DNA from: Rhodobacterales bacterium RIFCSPHIGHO2_02_FULL_62_130
GTDB lineage: Bacteria; Pseudomonadota; Alphaproteobacteria; Rhodobacterales; Rhodobacteraceae
DNA: 64,000 nt
Assembly: GCA_001828855.1 (NCBI GenBank)
Contig: MHZT01000048.1
Coordinates: forward strand, 124,001-188,000
Direction of reading: 5' to 3'
Made by a program: the position numbers and the translations under genes. Shown here one piece after another: positions 1 to 9,452 of the stretch. Each line of letters opens with the position of its first letter. Position 1 is the stretch's first letter. The notes under the pieces were generated by a model. The model was not told the origin of the DNA. It searched no databases and worked only from the letters and a program-made list of their open reading frames with translations.

Positions 1-773
1 CCGCTGCCTGCCGTGGCTTCGCGGATCTTGCGGCCTACGGCGGTTGAGCCGGTGAAGGCGATCTTGTTCACATCCGCATGGCTGACCAGCGCCGCGCCGG
101 TTTCGCCATCGCCGGTGACGATGTTCAGAACGCCTTTGGGGAGACCCGCCTCGCGCGTGATCTCGGCAAACAGCAGCGCGGTCAGCGGCGTATACTCCGC
201 CGGTTTCAGCACCACCGTATTGCCCGCCGCCAAGGCCGGGGCGACTTTCCATGCCAGCATCAACAGCGGGAAGTTCCACGGGATCACCGCGCCACAAACC
301 CCCAGCGGCTCCTGATCGGGCAGTTCCGAGGACAAAAGCTGTGCCAGACCCGCGTGATAATAGAAATGCCGCGCGACCAGCGGCACATCGATGTCGCGCG
401 CCTCGCGGATCGGTTTGCCGTTGTCCATCGTTTCCAGCACGGCCAGCAGGCGGGAATGTTTCTGCACCAGTCGCGCCAGCGCGTACAGATATTTCGCCCG
501 TTGATGCCCCGAAAGCCGCGCCCATTTCGGTTGCGCCTTGCGCGCCGCCGCAACGGCTGCATCCAGATCACCCACCGAGCCTTGCGTCACCGCTGCCAGC
601 ACCTTGCCTGTAGCGGGGTTCTTGGTTTCAAACGTATCACCGGCGGCGGTAAACGCCCCGTCGATCCAATGGCCAAAGCGGCCCTGATGCTTGGCGATCC
701 ATGCCAAAGCCTCGGCATTCGATTCAGGCGCGGGGCCGTAGGCCATGCTGTCAAAGATGTCACGAACGGTCAT
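1..773 (-). CDS. Aldehyde dehydrogenase family protein, partial (C-terminus outside window)
   Basis: The visible N-terminal 257 residues read as an NAD(P)-dependent aldehyde dehydrogenase. They include the cofactor-binding stretch VIPWNFPLLM, the AWKVAPALAAGNTVVLKPAE segment and the FTGSTAVG glycine motif just before the window edge. The catalytic Cys and Glu lie beyond the edge and cannot be checked. The ATG sits three bases after the deoC stop, so the two genes are probably co-transcribed. DeoC releases acetaldehyde, which this enzyme could oxidise; that pairing is inferred from context. Exact substrate unknown. Confidence 0.9.
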   Translation of the reverse strand, partial: MTVRDIFDSMAYGPAPESNAEALAWIAKHQGRFGHWIDGAFTAAGDTFETKNPATGKVLAAVTQGSVGDLDAAVAAARKAQPKWARLSGHQRAKYLYALARLVQKHSRLLAVLETMDNGKPIREARDIDVPLVARHFYYHAGLAQLLSSELPDQEPLGVCGAVIPWNFPLLMLAWKVAPALAAGNTVVLKPAEYTPLTALLFAEITREAGLPKGVLNIVTGDGETGAALVSHADVNKIAFTGSTAVGRKIREATAGS

Positions 774-776
774 GGA

Positions 777-1763
777 TCACCCCATCGCATGGCGGTTGGC
801 GGCCGAATAGTGGCCGGTCAGGTAATGTTCAAGCTGGCGCTCGATGTCGCCCAGTAGCGACGACGCCCCGAACCGGAACAGGTCGGGTTGCAGCCACGGA
901 TGGCCCAATTCGTCCTTCATCAGGGACAGATAGACCAGCGCATCCTTGGCCTTGGCAATGCCGCCCGCAGGCTTGTAACCCACCTTGATGCCCGTCCGCG
1001 ACTCATAGTCCCGAATGCAGCGGATCATCGTCAAGGACACCGGCAGAGTGGCGTTCACCGGCTCTTTTCCGGTCGAGGTCTTGATGAAATCCGCCCCCGC
1101 CATCATGCAGATCAACGAGGCCCGCGCGACATTGCGCAGGGTGCCAAGCTCGCCCGTTGCCAGAATGGCCTTTACATGCGCCTCGCCACAGGCCGCGCGC
1201 ATTTCTGCCATTTCATCATAAAGCGCCTGCCAGTTCTGCGTCAGCACATGGCGGCGCGAGATGACAATATCGATCTCTTTCGCCCCCGCCTTCACGCTTT
1301 CGCCAATTTCCGCGATCCGCAGGCGGTAAGGCGACAGGCCCGCCGGAAAGCCGGTGGATACCGCCGCCACAGGGATATTCGTGCCTTCCAGCGCGCGAAC
1401 GGCGGTTTCCACCATCTCGTGATAGACACAAACCGCGCCGGTGGTCAGCCCCGGCAGCCCCAGCTTTTCCAGCATCCAAGGTGCCACGGGTTGCCGCGCC
1501 TTGGCGCAAAGCCGCTGCACCCGTCCCGCCGTGTCATCACCCGACAGCGTGGTAAGGTCGATCAGCGAAATCGCCTTCAAAAGCCACGCCGCCTGATATT
1601 CCTTCTTGACGCTGCGCCGCCCGCCCAGCGTCGCCACCCGCCGCTCGATCGCCGAGGTATTGGCCTGTACCGAGGCCACCCAATCCAGATCAAGCGGCAT
1701 GCCGGGATTGCGCGCATGCGCCACCTGCGGCAGTTGGGTCTTTACGGGATCAAGGGTCTGCAT
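777..1763 (-). CDS. deoC: Deoxyribose-phosphate aldolase
   Basis: The 328-residue protein cleaves 2-deoxyribose-5-phosphate to glyceraldehyde-3-phosphate and acetaldehyde in deoxynucleoside catabolism. The class I aldolase residues are visible: Asp165 in EIDIVI, the Schiff-base lysine K228 in FIKTSTGK, and K264 in GYKPAGG. It is longer than E. coli DeoC because of an N-terminal extension of roughly 60 residues, as in eukaryote-like DERA proteins. It lies upstream of an aldehyde dehydrogenase gene with a 3-bp gap and downstream of mnhG on the same strand, separated by about 95 bp. Confidence 0.95.
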   Translation of the reverse strand: MQTLDPVKTQLPQVAHARNPGMPLDLDWVASVQANTSAIERRVATLGGRRSVKKEYQAAWLLKAISLIDLTTLSGDDTAGRVQRLCAKARQPVAPWMLEKLGLPGLTTGAVCVYHEMVETAVRALEGTNIPVAAVSTGFPAGLSPYRLRIAEIGESVKAGAKEIDIVISRRHVLTQNWQALYDEMAEMRAACGEAHVKAILATGELGTLRNVARASLICMMAGADFIKTSTGKEPVNATLPVSLTMIRCIRDYESRTGIKVGYKPAGGIAKAKDALVYLSLMKDELGHPWLQPDLFRFGASSLLGDIERQLEHYLTGHYSAANRHAMG

Positions 1764-1858
1764 CGGGCGCGCTCCGCCGTTGTGACAACGTGGCAGGTTT
1801 GCATGGCAGCCTTGCCTCTGACAAGGCCGTGCGTCGGTTATTTTATCACTTGGTCAAA

Positions 1859-2212
1859 TCATTCTTGCGGTGGGGGCGTGAACCCAGCCCAATCGCTTCC
1901 GGTTCCCGTCGGGGGAAGGCCTTTGCGATCCACCGTGCCATGCAGATGTGCCTTGGCCAGATAAAGGGCGGTCAAAGGGGCGGTCAGGAACAGGAATACC
2001 GCCACCATCGCCTCTTGCCACGGCGCATCGCCGACCAAAACTGCCGTTCCAGCCGAGGCCAGCAGTGCCGCGCCAACCCCCACCGTTGTCGCCTTGGTCG
2101 GCGCATGCAACCGCTGCATCGGCGCGCGCAGTTTCAGCAACCCGAAAGCTCCGATCAGCCCGAACAACCCGCTGATAACCAGAAGCGCCGCGATCAGCAG
2201 ATCCCAGATCAT
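1859..2212 (-). CDS. mnhG: Mrp/Mnh cation/proton antiporter subunit G
   Basis: This is a 117-residue inner-membrane protein with three hydrophobic segments in the first 90 residues and the MnhG-type stretch FGLLKLRAPMQRLHAPTKA after the first helix. It is the last gene of the six-gene antiporter operon. The start ATG overlaps the mnhF stop as ATGA, which fixes the start; an upstream in-frame extension has no family similarity. The subunit is part of the hetero-oligomeric Mrp complex that exports Na+ or K+ in exchange for protons. Confidence 0.93.
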   Translation of the reverse strand: MIWDLLIAALLVISGLFGLIGAFGLLKLRAPMQRLHAPTKATTVGVGAALLASAGTAVLVGDAPWQEAMVAVFLFLTAPLTALYLAKAHLHGTVDRKGLPPTGTGSDWAGFTPPPQE

Positions 2213-2481
2213 TCGATGATGCTCCCGCGCAGCAGGTATTTGCAGAACGCCACGGTCGAGATAAAGCCCGTCATGGCGAACAACACCGCCGCCTCGAAGT
2301 TCAGGCCGGTGCCGGATTTGATGCCATACAGCACCACCAGCGCGATCACATTCACCACCATCGTATCCACCGCCAGAATCCGGTCGGGCAGGGTGGGCGA
2401 AGTGATCAACCGCCACAGGTTCAGCAACAGGGCCAGTGCGAAACAACCGATAGCAAAGGACAGGGCATAGGCTGTCATCAT
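2209..2481 (-). CDS. mnhF: Mrp/Mnh antiporter subunit F
   Basis: A 90-residue protein with three predicted transmembrane helices and the MnhF-type motif PTLPDRILAVDTM between helices one and two. It overlaps mnhE upstream and mnhG downstream by ATGA junctions, indicating translational coupling within the operon. The role is structural within the antiporter complex; which cation is moved cannot be read from this subunit. Confidence 0.93.
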   Translation of the reverse strand: MMTAYALSFAIGCFALALLLNLWRLITSPTLPDRILAVDTMVVNVIALVVLYGIKSGTGLNFEAAVLFAMTGFISTVAFCKYLLRGSIIE

Positions 2482-2969
2482 ATGAAAATCCTTTTCAGCC
2501 GATCCTCGTAGCGGGCCTTGATGTCATCCCGCACCGCGTCGGGGTCGGGGGCATGCAGCGCATGGATCAGCAGCGCCTGCCCGTCCGCCGAGAAATCCGC
2601 CGTAATCGTGCCGGGCGTCATGGTGATGGTGCCTGCCAGCAGGGTAATCGCCTCGGGGCTGGTCAGATCGAGCGGCACGGTGATCCACGCCGATCTGATC
2701 TGATCGGCAGGCTTGAACAGCACGATCACAGCCACCTGAATATTCGCAAGAATGATGTCCCAAACCACCAGCGCGACATAAGCCACCAGCCGCATCGGGC
2801 TTTGCAGGCGGGGCCGCGCGGGCCAATAGGCCGAGGTCAGCAACGGTATCACCGTGGCCAGAAACGCTGCCATCACCAGACTGCCCAAGGCCAGCCGATT
2901 GACCAGCAGCAGCCAGACCATCACCAGCAGCAAGCTAAGGTAAGGATGGGGATAAAGCCGCCGCATCAT
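2478..2969 (-). CDS. mnhE: Mrp/Mnh antiporter subunit E
   Basis: A 163-residue membrane protein whose N-terminal half is hydrophobic (two to three helices). It is followed by the conserved MnhE cytoplasmic region containing NIQVAVIVL and the segment TLLAGTITMTPGTIT, which is diagnostic of the family. The chosen start is the first of two ATGs that overlap the mnhD stop (ATGA). A longer in-frame extension upstream would run deep into mnhD and is not supported. Confidence 0.93.
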   Translation of the reverse strand: MMRRLYPHPYLSLLLVMVWLLLVNRLALGSLVMAAFLATVIPLLTSAYWPARPRLQSPMRLVAYVALVVWDIILANIQVAVIVLFKPADQIRSAWITVPLDLTSPEAITLLAGTITMTPGTITADFSADGQALLIHALHAPDPDAVRDDIKARYEDRLKRIFI

Positions 2970-4441
2970 GGGGACTCCAACCCGTTGGCCGCGATATAGG
3001 CGGCGGGGGCGTGCAAGGCCTCGGCAGTCAGGGTCAGCCATGCCGTTACCGGCCCTGCAAAAACCGTCAGCCCGATCAGCCCCGCCACCAACAACCCCAC
3101 CGCGCCGAAGGCAAGCGGCTGTGCGGGATGGGGTGCCATCTCGCCCGTCTCATGCGCCTTCCAGAACAGCACCGATCCCGCCCGCGCCAGCCCCAGCATG
3201 GTCACAAACGACGCCAGCAAAATCACCGTCCAGACCCAAGCCGCAGGCATCGCCTGCATCACCAGCAGCTTGCCGACGAAACCCGACAGCGGCGGCATCC
3301 CCGCCATCGCCACCGCGCCCGCCATGAACAGCCCCGCGATCAACCCCAATTGCGACATCGGCGCACCCGCCTGCAAGGCCAGCCCCCCGCGCCGTTCCAG
3401 CACCAGATCGGCCAGCAGGAACAGCACCGCCGCTGCCAGCGTCGAATGGATCAGATAATACAGCGCCGCTGCCGTGGCCTGCACGCTGAAGGCCGACACC
3501 GCCAGAAACAGCAGCCCCATCGACCCAATCGCCGCAAAAGCCACCAGCCGCGCCAGATTGCGGCTGCCCAGCACCCCCAGCGCGCCCAGAACAATCGTGG
3601 CCACCGCCGCAGGCTCCAGCATCCCACCGATCAGCGGCCACAGCCCCGGAAACACCAGCGTCCCCATGCGGATCACCGCATAGGCGCCCACCTTGGTCAT
3701 CACCGCAAACAGCGCCGCCACTGGCCCTGGCGCATTGGCATAGGTGCCGGGCAGCCAGAATTGCAGCGGCACCAGCGCGCCTTTCACCGCAAAAACCAGC
3801 ATCAGCATCACCGCCGCCGCGCGGATCAACCCGGCCTCACCCTCCGGCAAAGCAGCCACTTTGCCCGCCAGATCGGCCATATTCAGCGTGCCAGTCACCG
3901 CGTAAATCGTGGCCAGCGCGATCAGGAACAGCGTCGATCCCAGCAGATTGAACGCCACATATTGCACGCCTGCCCGCAGCCGATCCCGCCCGCCGCCGTG
4001 GATCATCAAGCCATAAGAGGCGATCAGCAGCACCTCGAAGAACACGAACAGGTTAAAGGCATCGCCGGTCAGAAACGCCCCGTTCAGCCCCATCAGTTGA
4101 AACAGGAACAGCGCGTGGAAATGCCGCCCGCGCGCATCCCAACCCGTGCCGATCACATAGATCAGCACCGGCACCGACAGCCCCGCCACCAGCGCCAGCA
4201 TCAGCGCCGACAGCCGGTCCAGCACCAGCACGATGCCAAAGGGCGCAGGCCAATTGCCCAAGCGATACACCTCTGGCCCCGCAGTGCTGGCCAGCAGCAG
4301 CAGCGCCGCAATCGCCAGCAGCACCACCGCGCCCACCAATGCAATCCCCCGCTGCGCCGCAAGATTGCCCCGTGCCAACAGCACGATCAGAGCCGCCAGC
4401 ACGGCGGGCAGCACAACCGGCGCGATGATCCAATGGCTCAT
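2966..4441 (-). CDS. mnhD: Mrp/Mnh antiporter subunit D (NuoN/NuoM-like)
   Basis: A 491-residue polytopic protein homologous to the proton-translocating subunits of complex I. About fourteen helices are visible, with the family segments GDAFNLFVFFEVLLIASYGL (conserved Glu) and KGALVPLQFWLPGTYANAPGPVAALF (conserved Lys). It lies between mnhC and mnhE with ATGA overlaps on both sides. It is thought to form an ion channel of the antiporter together with subunit A. Confidence 0.95.
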   Translation of the reverse strand: MSHWIIAPVVLPAVLAALIVLLARGNLAAQRGIALVGAVVLLAIAALLLLASTAGPEVYRLGNWPAPFGIVLVLDRLSALMLALVAGLSVPVLIYVIGTGWDARGRHFHALFLFQLMGLNGAFLTGDAFNLFVFFEVLLIASYGLMIHGGGRDRLRAGVQYVAFNLLGSTLFLIALATIYAVTGTLNMADLAGKVAALPEGEAGLIRAAAVMLMLVFAVKGALVPLQFWLPGTYANAPGPVAALFAVMTKVGAYAVIRMGTLVFPGLWPLIGGMLEPAAVATIVLGALGVLGSRNLARLVAFAAIGSMGLLFLAVSAFSVQATAAALYYLIHSTLAAAVLFLLADLVLERRGGLALQAGAPMSQLGLIAGLFMAGAVAMAGMPPLSGFVGKLLVMQAMPAAWVWTVILLASFVTMLGLARAGSVLFWKAHETGEMAPHPAQPLAFGAVGLLVAGLIGLTVFAGPVTAWLTLTAEALHAPAAYIAANGLESP

Positions 4442-4767
4442 TCCGCGCCCCCGTCCACGCGGTCATCGCCCGAAGACAGGAATGACCCCAGCGCCATCAG
4501 CACGATCACCGCCGTCATGCCAAAGGAAATCACAATCGCCGTCAGCACCAGCGCCTGCGGCAAGGGATCGGTGTATCCGGCCTGAGCCTTGTCAATGATC
4601 GGCGGCAATCCGGGGGCCAGCCGTCCTGCGGCGAAAATGAAGATATTCACCGCATAGGACAGCAGCGACAGCCCAAGGATCACCGGATAGGTGCGTTGCC
4701 GCAGCATCAGGTAAATCCCGCCTGCCGTCAGCAGCCCGATGGCAATGGCAACCAGCGCCTCCATCAA
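4438..4767 (-). CDS. mnhC: Mrp/Mnh antiporter subunit C (NuoK-like)
   Basis: A 109-residue protein with three transmembrane helices, related to NuoK of complex I. The motif YPVILGLSLLSYAVNIFIF covers the second helix, and a PQALVLTAIVISFGMTAV segment marks the third. It overlaps the fused mnhA gene upstream and mnhD downstream by four bases each. Confidence 0.94.
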   Translation of the reverse strand: MMEALVAIAIGLLTAGGIYLMLRQRTYPVILGLSLLSYAVNIFIFAAGRLAPGLPPIIDKAQAGYTDPLPQALVLTAIVISFGMTAVIVLMALGSFLSSGDDRVDGGAE

Positions 4768-7604
4768 TGATCCTCCGGCAAGGGCGCGTCAAAGGCGCGG
4801 GCCTGCACGCGGTCACCGCCCCGTTGCGCCAACCGCGCAAGCGAAAACAGCGCCAGCATCACCGCGCCCAGCACGCAGAAAAACACCCCCAAATCGAACA
4901 GGGCGGCGGTCGCCAGCTCAAACTCCTCCAGAGGCGGCAGGTGGACATAGCCATAGTTCGAGGTCAGGAACGGACGCCCCGCCAGCCACGATCCCGCCCC
5001 CGTGGCCGAGGCGATCAGCACCCCCGTGCCGATCATCGCATGGTAGTCGATCCGCTGCCGCGCCTGCGTCCAGCCCTGACCCGAGGCCAGATATTGCATC
5101 ACCAGCGCAATCGCAAAAACCAGCCCCGCCACAAACCCGCCCCCCGGAAGGTTATGGCCGCGCAGGAAAATATAGGTGCCGACCATCATCGCAATCGGCA
5201 GCATCAGCCGCGTCGCCACCACGAACATCATCGGGTGAACATCGCCCGCATCGCCTTCGCCGGGGTTGCGCGCCAGCAGGCGATCATTGGCGGGGCCTGG
5301 AACCAGCAGCGCCTCGGCCAGCGCAAAGATCACCAGCGCGGCTATCCCCAGCACGATAATCTCGCCATAGGTGTCATAGCCGCGAAAATCGACGATGATT
5401 GTGTTGACCGCATTGGTCCCGCCCGCGCCGGGTTTCGACTGTGCCAGATGGAACCATGAAATCGCCGGATAGGCCGCGTCGCGGATCATCAGCGCATAGG
5501 CCAACCCCGCCACGCCCAAGCCCGCCGCCCCCGCGATCACCCCATCCCGCCAGCGCCGCCAAGCCCCGCTTTCCACCGGCGTCAGTGCGGGAAGGAAATT
5601 CAGCGCCAGCAGCATCAGCACGACCGTCACCACCTCGACCGTGATCTGCGTCAGCGCCAGATCGGGTGCTGCCAGATAGGCAAACCCGACCGAGATCATC
5701 AGCCCGATCACCCCCACAAGCAGCAAGGCCAGCACCCGCTGCCGGTGCAGCACCACCGCGCCTGCAATCGCCGCCACCAGCAATCCCCACGCCACCAAGG
5801 GCGCAAATTCGACCGGCGTCAGCACACGGCTCCCTGCCACATACCCGCCCGTTGCAAAGCCATAGCCCGCAGCCGCCACAATTGTGACCACCGCAATCGC
5901 GATGAACCGCGTCAGTGCGCCATCATGCAGCCGCGCGGTTATGCCTTGCGCCATAGCACCCAGCCCGCCCAGACAGGCGTCGAACATCGCCTTGCCCTCG
6001 GGCCGAACGACCATCTCCCACAAATCGCGCAACGGGCGATAAGCCGCATAGACCAGCAGACCGGCCCCAAAGGCAAACAGCGACATCCAAAGCGCGGGCG
6101 ATTGCAGCCCATGCCACAGCGCCAGATGGGTCTGCACCGCCGCGCCCGTCACCGCTCCCGCCGCTGCATCCACCAGCCAGCCCGCCACTGGCATTGGCCA
6201 AAGCCCCATCGCCACAACAAAAGCCACCAGCACCGCAGGCGCGGCCCACAGCGCAACTACAGGATCATGCGGCCGTGCCGGATAATCGCCCCGCTCGGCC
6301 CCCAGAAACCCATGCGCCAGCAGCCGCAGCGAATAGGCCACCGACAGCATCGCCCCCGCCGTGGCCAGCAGCGCCAAAATCCACGCATTGCCCAGAACCG
6401 GCGTATGGGCTGCCACCTCAAGCATCATCTCTTTGGACAAGAACCCGTTCAGCGGCGGCACCCCAGCCATCGACAGGCTGGCGACCGCCACCAACCCAAA
6501 AGTCACCGGCATCAACCGCCGCAACCCGCCCAAACGGCGGATGTCGCGCGTGTGAACCGCGTGATCGACGATCCCCGCCAGCATGAACAGCGCCGCCTTG
6601 AAACTGGCATGGGCCACGATATGCACGACCGCCGCCACCGCCGCCGCTTTGGTGCCAATCCCCAGCAGAAAGGTGATCAACCCCAGATGGCTGACGGTAG
6701 AATAGGCCAGAATCGCCTTCAGATCGTCCTTGAACAGCGCCACTTTGGCCGCGAACAGCATGGTCAGCAGCCCGGTTCCCGCCACCAGCACGAACCACAC
6801 TTCGGTTCCCGAAAGCACCGGCCACAGCCGCGCCAACAGGAACAGCCCCGCCTTCACCATCGTCGCCGAATGCAGATAGGCCGACACGGGCGTGGGGGCG
6901 GCCATCGCATGTGGCAGCCAGAAATGGAACGGAACCTGCGCCGATTTTGTAAAGGCCCCCAGCAAAATCAGGATCAGCGCGGGCAGATAAAGCGGGCTGG
7001 CCTGAATTGCCTCGCGCTGTGTCAGAATATCAGACAGATCAAAACTGCCCGCAATCCGGCCAAGGATCAGCATTCCCGCAATCAGCGCAAGCCCGCCGCC
7101 GCCTGTAACAGCCAAGGCCATCCGCGCGCCTTGGCGGGCTTCGGGCAGATGCCGCCAATAGCCGATCAGCAGGAAGGACGACAGGCTTGTCAGCTCCCAG
7201 AACACCAGCAAAAGCAGGATGTTATCCGACAGAACGATCCCCAGCATCGCGCCTTGGAACAGCATCAGGAAGGTGTAAAACCGCCCCATCGGATCGGCCC
7301 TGTCCAGATAGAACCGTGCGTAAAGGATGATCAGCAGCCCGATCCCAAGGATCAGCCCCGCGAACAGCAATCCCAACCCGTCCAGCCGGAAATTCGCGTT
7401 CAGCCCCAGCGCAGGCAGCCAGTCGATACGGGTCTGCACCACCTCGCCGCGCAGCACCGCAGGCGCGTGCAGCGCCACCATCCCCAGCGCCAGCGCGGTG
7501 AAAACGCCCGCCCCCAAGGCGCAGGCACTCCGCCCCGCGCGGATCGTCAGCCCCGGCAAAAGGGCGCCCAGAAAGGGCAGGGCGGCAATCAGGGCAAGCG
7601 ACAT
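4764..7604 (-). CDS. mnhA: Fused Mrp/Mnh antiporter subunits A and B (PhaAB-type)
   Basis: A 946-residue membrane protein in which MnhA is continuous with MnhB. The first 500 or so residues are the NuoL-like antiporter core (FWELTSLSSFLLIGYW, KSAQVPFHFWLPHAMAAPTPVSAYLH). A DUF4040-like stretch (LALTQITVEVVTVVLMLLAL) follows, then an MnhB domain with the signature GHNLPGGGFVAG. The fusion is typical of the rhizobial Pha (K+/H+) group 2 operons, so potassium or sodium efflux at alkaline pH is likely; the ion is not determined. The ATG at 7604 is preferred to a TTG at 7616 because it matches the family N-terminus, although an AAGGA sits 14 bases upstream. Confidence 0.94.
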   Translation of the reverse strand: MSLALIAALPFLGALLPGLTIRAGRSACALGAGVFTALALGMVALHAPAVLRGEVVQTRIDWLPALGLNANFRLDGLGLLFAGLILGIGLLIILYARFYLDRADPMGRFYTFLMLFQGAMLGIVLSDNILLLLVFWELTSLSSFLLIGYWRHLPEARQGARMALAVTGGGGLALIAGMLILGRIAGSFDLSDILTQREAIQASPLYLPALILILLGAFTKSAQVPFHFWLPHAMAAPTPVSAYLHSATMVKAGLFLLARLWPVLSGTEVWFVLVAGTGLLTMLFAAKVALFKDDLKAILAYSTVSHLGLITFLLGIGTKAAAVAAVVHIVAHASFKAALFMLAGIVDHAVHTRDIRRLGGLRRLMPVTFGLVAVASLSMAGVPPLNGFLSKEMMLEVAAHTPVLGNAWILALLATAGAMLSVAYSLRLLAHGFLGAERGDYPARPHDPVVALWAAPAVLVAFVVAMGLWPMPVAGWLVDAAAGAVTGAAVQTHLALWHGLQSPALWMSLFAFGAGLLVYAAYRPLRDLWEMVVRPEGKAMFDACLGGLGAMAQGITARLHDGALTRFIAIAVVTIVAAAGYGFATGGYVAGSRVLTPVEFAPLVAWGLLVAAIAGAVVLHRQRVLALLLVGVIGLMISVGFAYLAAPDLALTQITVEVVTVVLMLLALNFLPALTPVESGAWRRWRDGVIAGAAGLGVAGLAYALMIRDAAYPAISWFHLAQSKPGAGGTNAVNTIIVDFRGYDTYGEIIVLGIAALVIFALAEALLVPGPANDRLLARNPGEGDAGDVHPMMFVVATRLMLPIAMMVGTYIFLRGHNLPGGGFVAGLVFAIALVMQYLASGQGWTQARQRIDYHAMIGTGVLIASATGAGSWLAGRPFLTSNYGYVHLPPLEEFELATAALFDLGVFFCVLGAVMLALFSLARLAQRGGDRVQARAFDAPLPEDH

Positions 7605-7695
7605 CTGGGCGGGCAAATCCTTGTGACTGCCCCTAAATGTGAGGATCAGGCCGCTTTGTTCAAGCCTAAAGGCCGGAACGGCCGCGACAAACCGC

Positions 7696-8919
7696 CTATA
7701 CTTCGCGGCCAGCCGCGTTCTGGTCGATCAGATACCGCTGCGAAAGCGGGATCGCCGCCGCCCCCAAAGACCGCGCCTGCGCGCCCAAGGTGCCTTCACG
7801 GATCTGCGGCGGATCAATCCCGTCCAGCTCCAGCCGGTGCAAGGCGGCATGGGTGCGGCGGGTGATTTCGGCCCGCACTTCCACGGGCATCCAGCCGTCG
7901 ATCATCACCGCCTCGATCTCGATCAGCGCGGCGGCAGAGAACGCGGCCCAAGCCAGACCTTCGGCGGCGCTGTCCATCCATGCCGACAGCACGCCTTCGC
8001 TGACCGTCCAGTGATCGGGGCGCTCCCAGAGGTGATCCGAGGATTCGCCCGCTGCCTCCATCGCTTCGGCGAGTTTCGACATCGAGGCCGAGGCAAACAG
8101 CCGCCGCATCCGGCCATCCGGCCCCGGAACCGGCAAGGGACCAACCCCCGCCGCATTGCCGCTGCGGCCAAGGAAAACCTGCCCGTTCAGCACCAGCCCG
8201 CCACCGATGAAGTAGCCGAAGTAAAAATACAGAAAATCGCGCGGCTTTTCGCCCGTGCCGAACACCAGTTCCGCCCCGCAGGCCGAGGTTGCATCGTTCT
8301 GCACATAGACCGGCATCCCCGTCAGTGCGGCCAGTTCCGCCTGAATATCGCGGTCGCGCCATGCGTCCATCTCGGACTGCGGCGCGCCGATCAGTTGCAC
8401 CCAGCTCCACAACTGAAACGGCATCGCCACGCCCATGCCGCTGATCCGGTCGCGCGCGGCAGGCGGCAGGGTGGCCACCAGCTCTGGCCAGGCCCGCGCC
8501 ACAAAGGCCACCACCGCCCCCGGCGTCGGGTATTTGTAGACCATGCGCTCTGTGCCGCGCACCTGCCCCTGAAAATCCACCAAGGTCAGATCCGCCGACC
8601 GCCGCCCGATCTTCAGCCCCAGAAAGAACGCGCCTTCGGGGTTCAGATGCATCGGAATCGACGGCTGCCCGATCCGCCCGCGCACAGGTTCCCCGCGCAG
8701 CAGCAAGCCGTCCTGCTCCAGCGCCCGCATGATCACCGACACGGTTTGCGCCGACAGCCCTGTGATCCGCGCAATATCCGATTTCGCCAAGCCGTCATGC
8801 TGGCGCACCAGCGACAGCACCAGCCGTTCATTATGCGCCCGCATCCCCGACTGGTTCGATCCGCGCAGGCCAACGTCCTCTGCACTGCGGTCCGTCAAGA
8901 TTTCGGCGCCCAAGGGCAT
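7696..8919 (-). CDS. ROK family transcriptional repressor (FrcR-like)
   Basis: A 407-residue protein with an N-terminal winged helix-turn-helix (roughly residues 28-75, including GLAKSDIARITGLSAQTVSVIMRALE split around the turn) followed by a ROK sugar-kinase-like domain. The kinase region retains a NDATSACGAEL motif but is otherwise regulator-like. It lies divergent from the frcBCAK operon and just downstream of the mutarotase gene (9-bp gap). This is the position of the ROK regulator in rhizobial frc loci. It probably represses the transporter in the absence of sugar, through the palindrome at 9453-9473. Confidence 0.88.
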   Translation of the reverse strand: MPLGAEILTDRSAEDVGLRGSNQSGMRAHNERLVLSLVRQHDGLAKSDIARITGLSAQTVSVIMRALEQDGLLLRGEPVRGRIGQPSIPMHLNPEGAFFLGLKIGRRSADLTLVDFQGQVRGTERMVYKYPTPGAVVAFVARAWPELVATLPPAARDRISGMGVAMPFQLWSWVQLIGAPQSEMDAWRDRDIQAELAALTGMPVYVQNDATSACGAELVFGTGEKPRDFLYFYFGYFIGGGLVLNGQVFLGRSGNAAGVGPLPVPGPDGRMRRLFASASMSKLAEAMEAAGESSDHLWERPDHWTVSEGVLSAWMDSAAEGLAWAAFSAAALIEIEAVMIDGWMPVEVRAEITRRTHAALHRLELDGIDPPQIREGTLGAQARSLGAAAIPLSQRYLIDQNAAGREV

Positions 8920-8928
8920 GGTTGTTTC

Positions 8929-9354
8929 CTATTCGGTGGACGAGGGAGCCAAGGCCGCTTTGCGAAGGATCACATTCGCAAACAGCTCCGGCTCGGAGGT
9001 TGCGATAATGGCATAGGCCGAACGGATGCGCGGATACAACTGCTCTCCGGCCAAAGGCGTCAAGCTAAAGTCCTGCGCCGAGGTGTGACACAGATCATCC
9101 AGCGCCTGATGGATCACACCCCGCTGGGCCGGATCATTGTTCAACGACGCCCGAAACGCGGCTTCTACCGGAAAAATTTTCAGAATCGCCCGCAGCATCG
9201 GCATCAGGTGGATGCCGTCGGCGCGGATCAGGCGGCGCGCATGTTCCGCCGCCGGATAGTTGCCATCCACCAGCGCGATCTCGTCGCCATGCCCCATCGC
9301 GCGCAGCGTATGCAGCAAGTCTGGACCCAAAAGCGGGGAGATACCGATCAGCAT
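8929..9354 (-). CDS. RbsD/FucU family sugar mutarotase
   Basis: A 141-residue cytoplasmic protein that starts MLIGISPLLGPDLL and contains MGHGDEIALVDGNYPA, both hallmarks of the RbsD/FucU pyranose mutarotase family (His in GHGDE, Asp in VDGN). The start at 9354 was chosen because the family begins there; an upstream extension of 20 residues is unrelated. It is co-directional with the ROK repressor and divergent from the sugar ABC transporter. It therefore likely interconverts anomers of the imported sugar before phosphorylation. Confidence 0.9.
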   Translation of the reverse strand: MLIGISPLLGPDLLHTLRAMGHGDEIALVDGNYPAAEHARRLIRADGIHLMPMLRAILKIFPVEAAFRASLNNDPAQRGVIHQALDDLCHTSAQDFSLTPLAGEQLYPRIRSAYAIIATSEPELFANVILRKAALAPSSTE

Positions 9355-9452
9355 GGTGTGACGTGCCTTGTGTAAGCGAGGGCAGGGCGATTCCGCCCGC
9401 ACCCCCGATGTCATTTGCCACAGGTTGAAAGCGAAGCGGGGTCGCTGTCAAT

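Noticed and set aside
1809-1827. Inverted repeat GCCTTG-N7-CAAGGC between mnhG and deoC
   Set aside because: Only six bp and no T run on either strand; too weak to call the antiporter terminator.
3011-4585. A 524-codon plus-strand frame opposite mnhD
   Set aside because: Antisense artefact rich in Gln, Arg and His; the minus-strand antiporter genes explain the DNA fully.
5745-7865. A 706-codon open frame on the plus strand
   Set aside because: It lies opposite mnhA, has the Arg/Gln/His-rich composition of antisense frames in GC-rich DNA, and no ribosome site or similarity.
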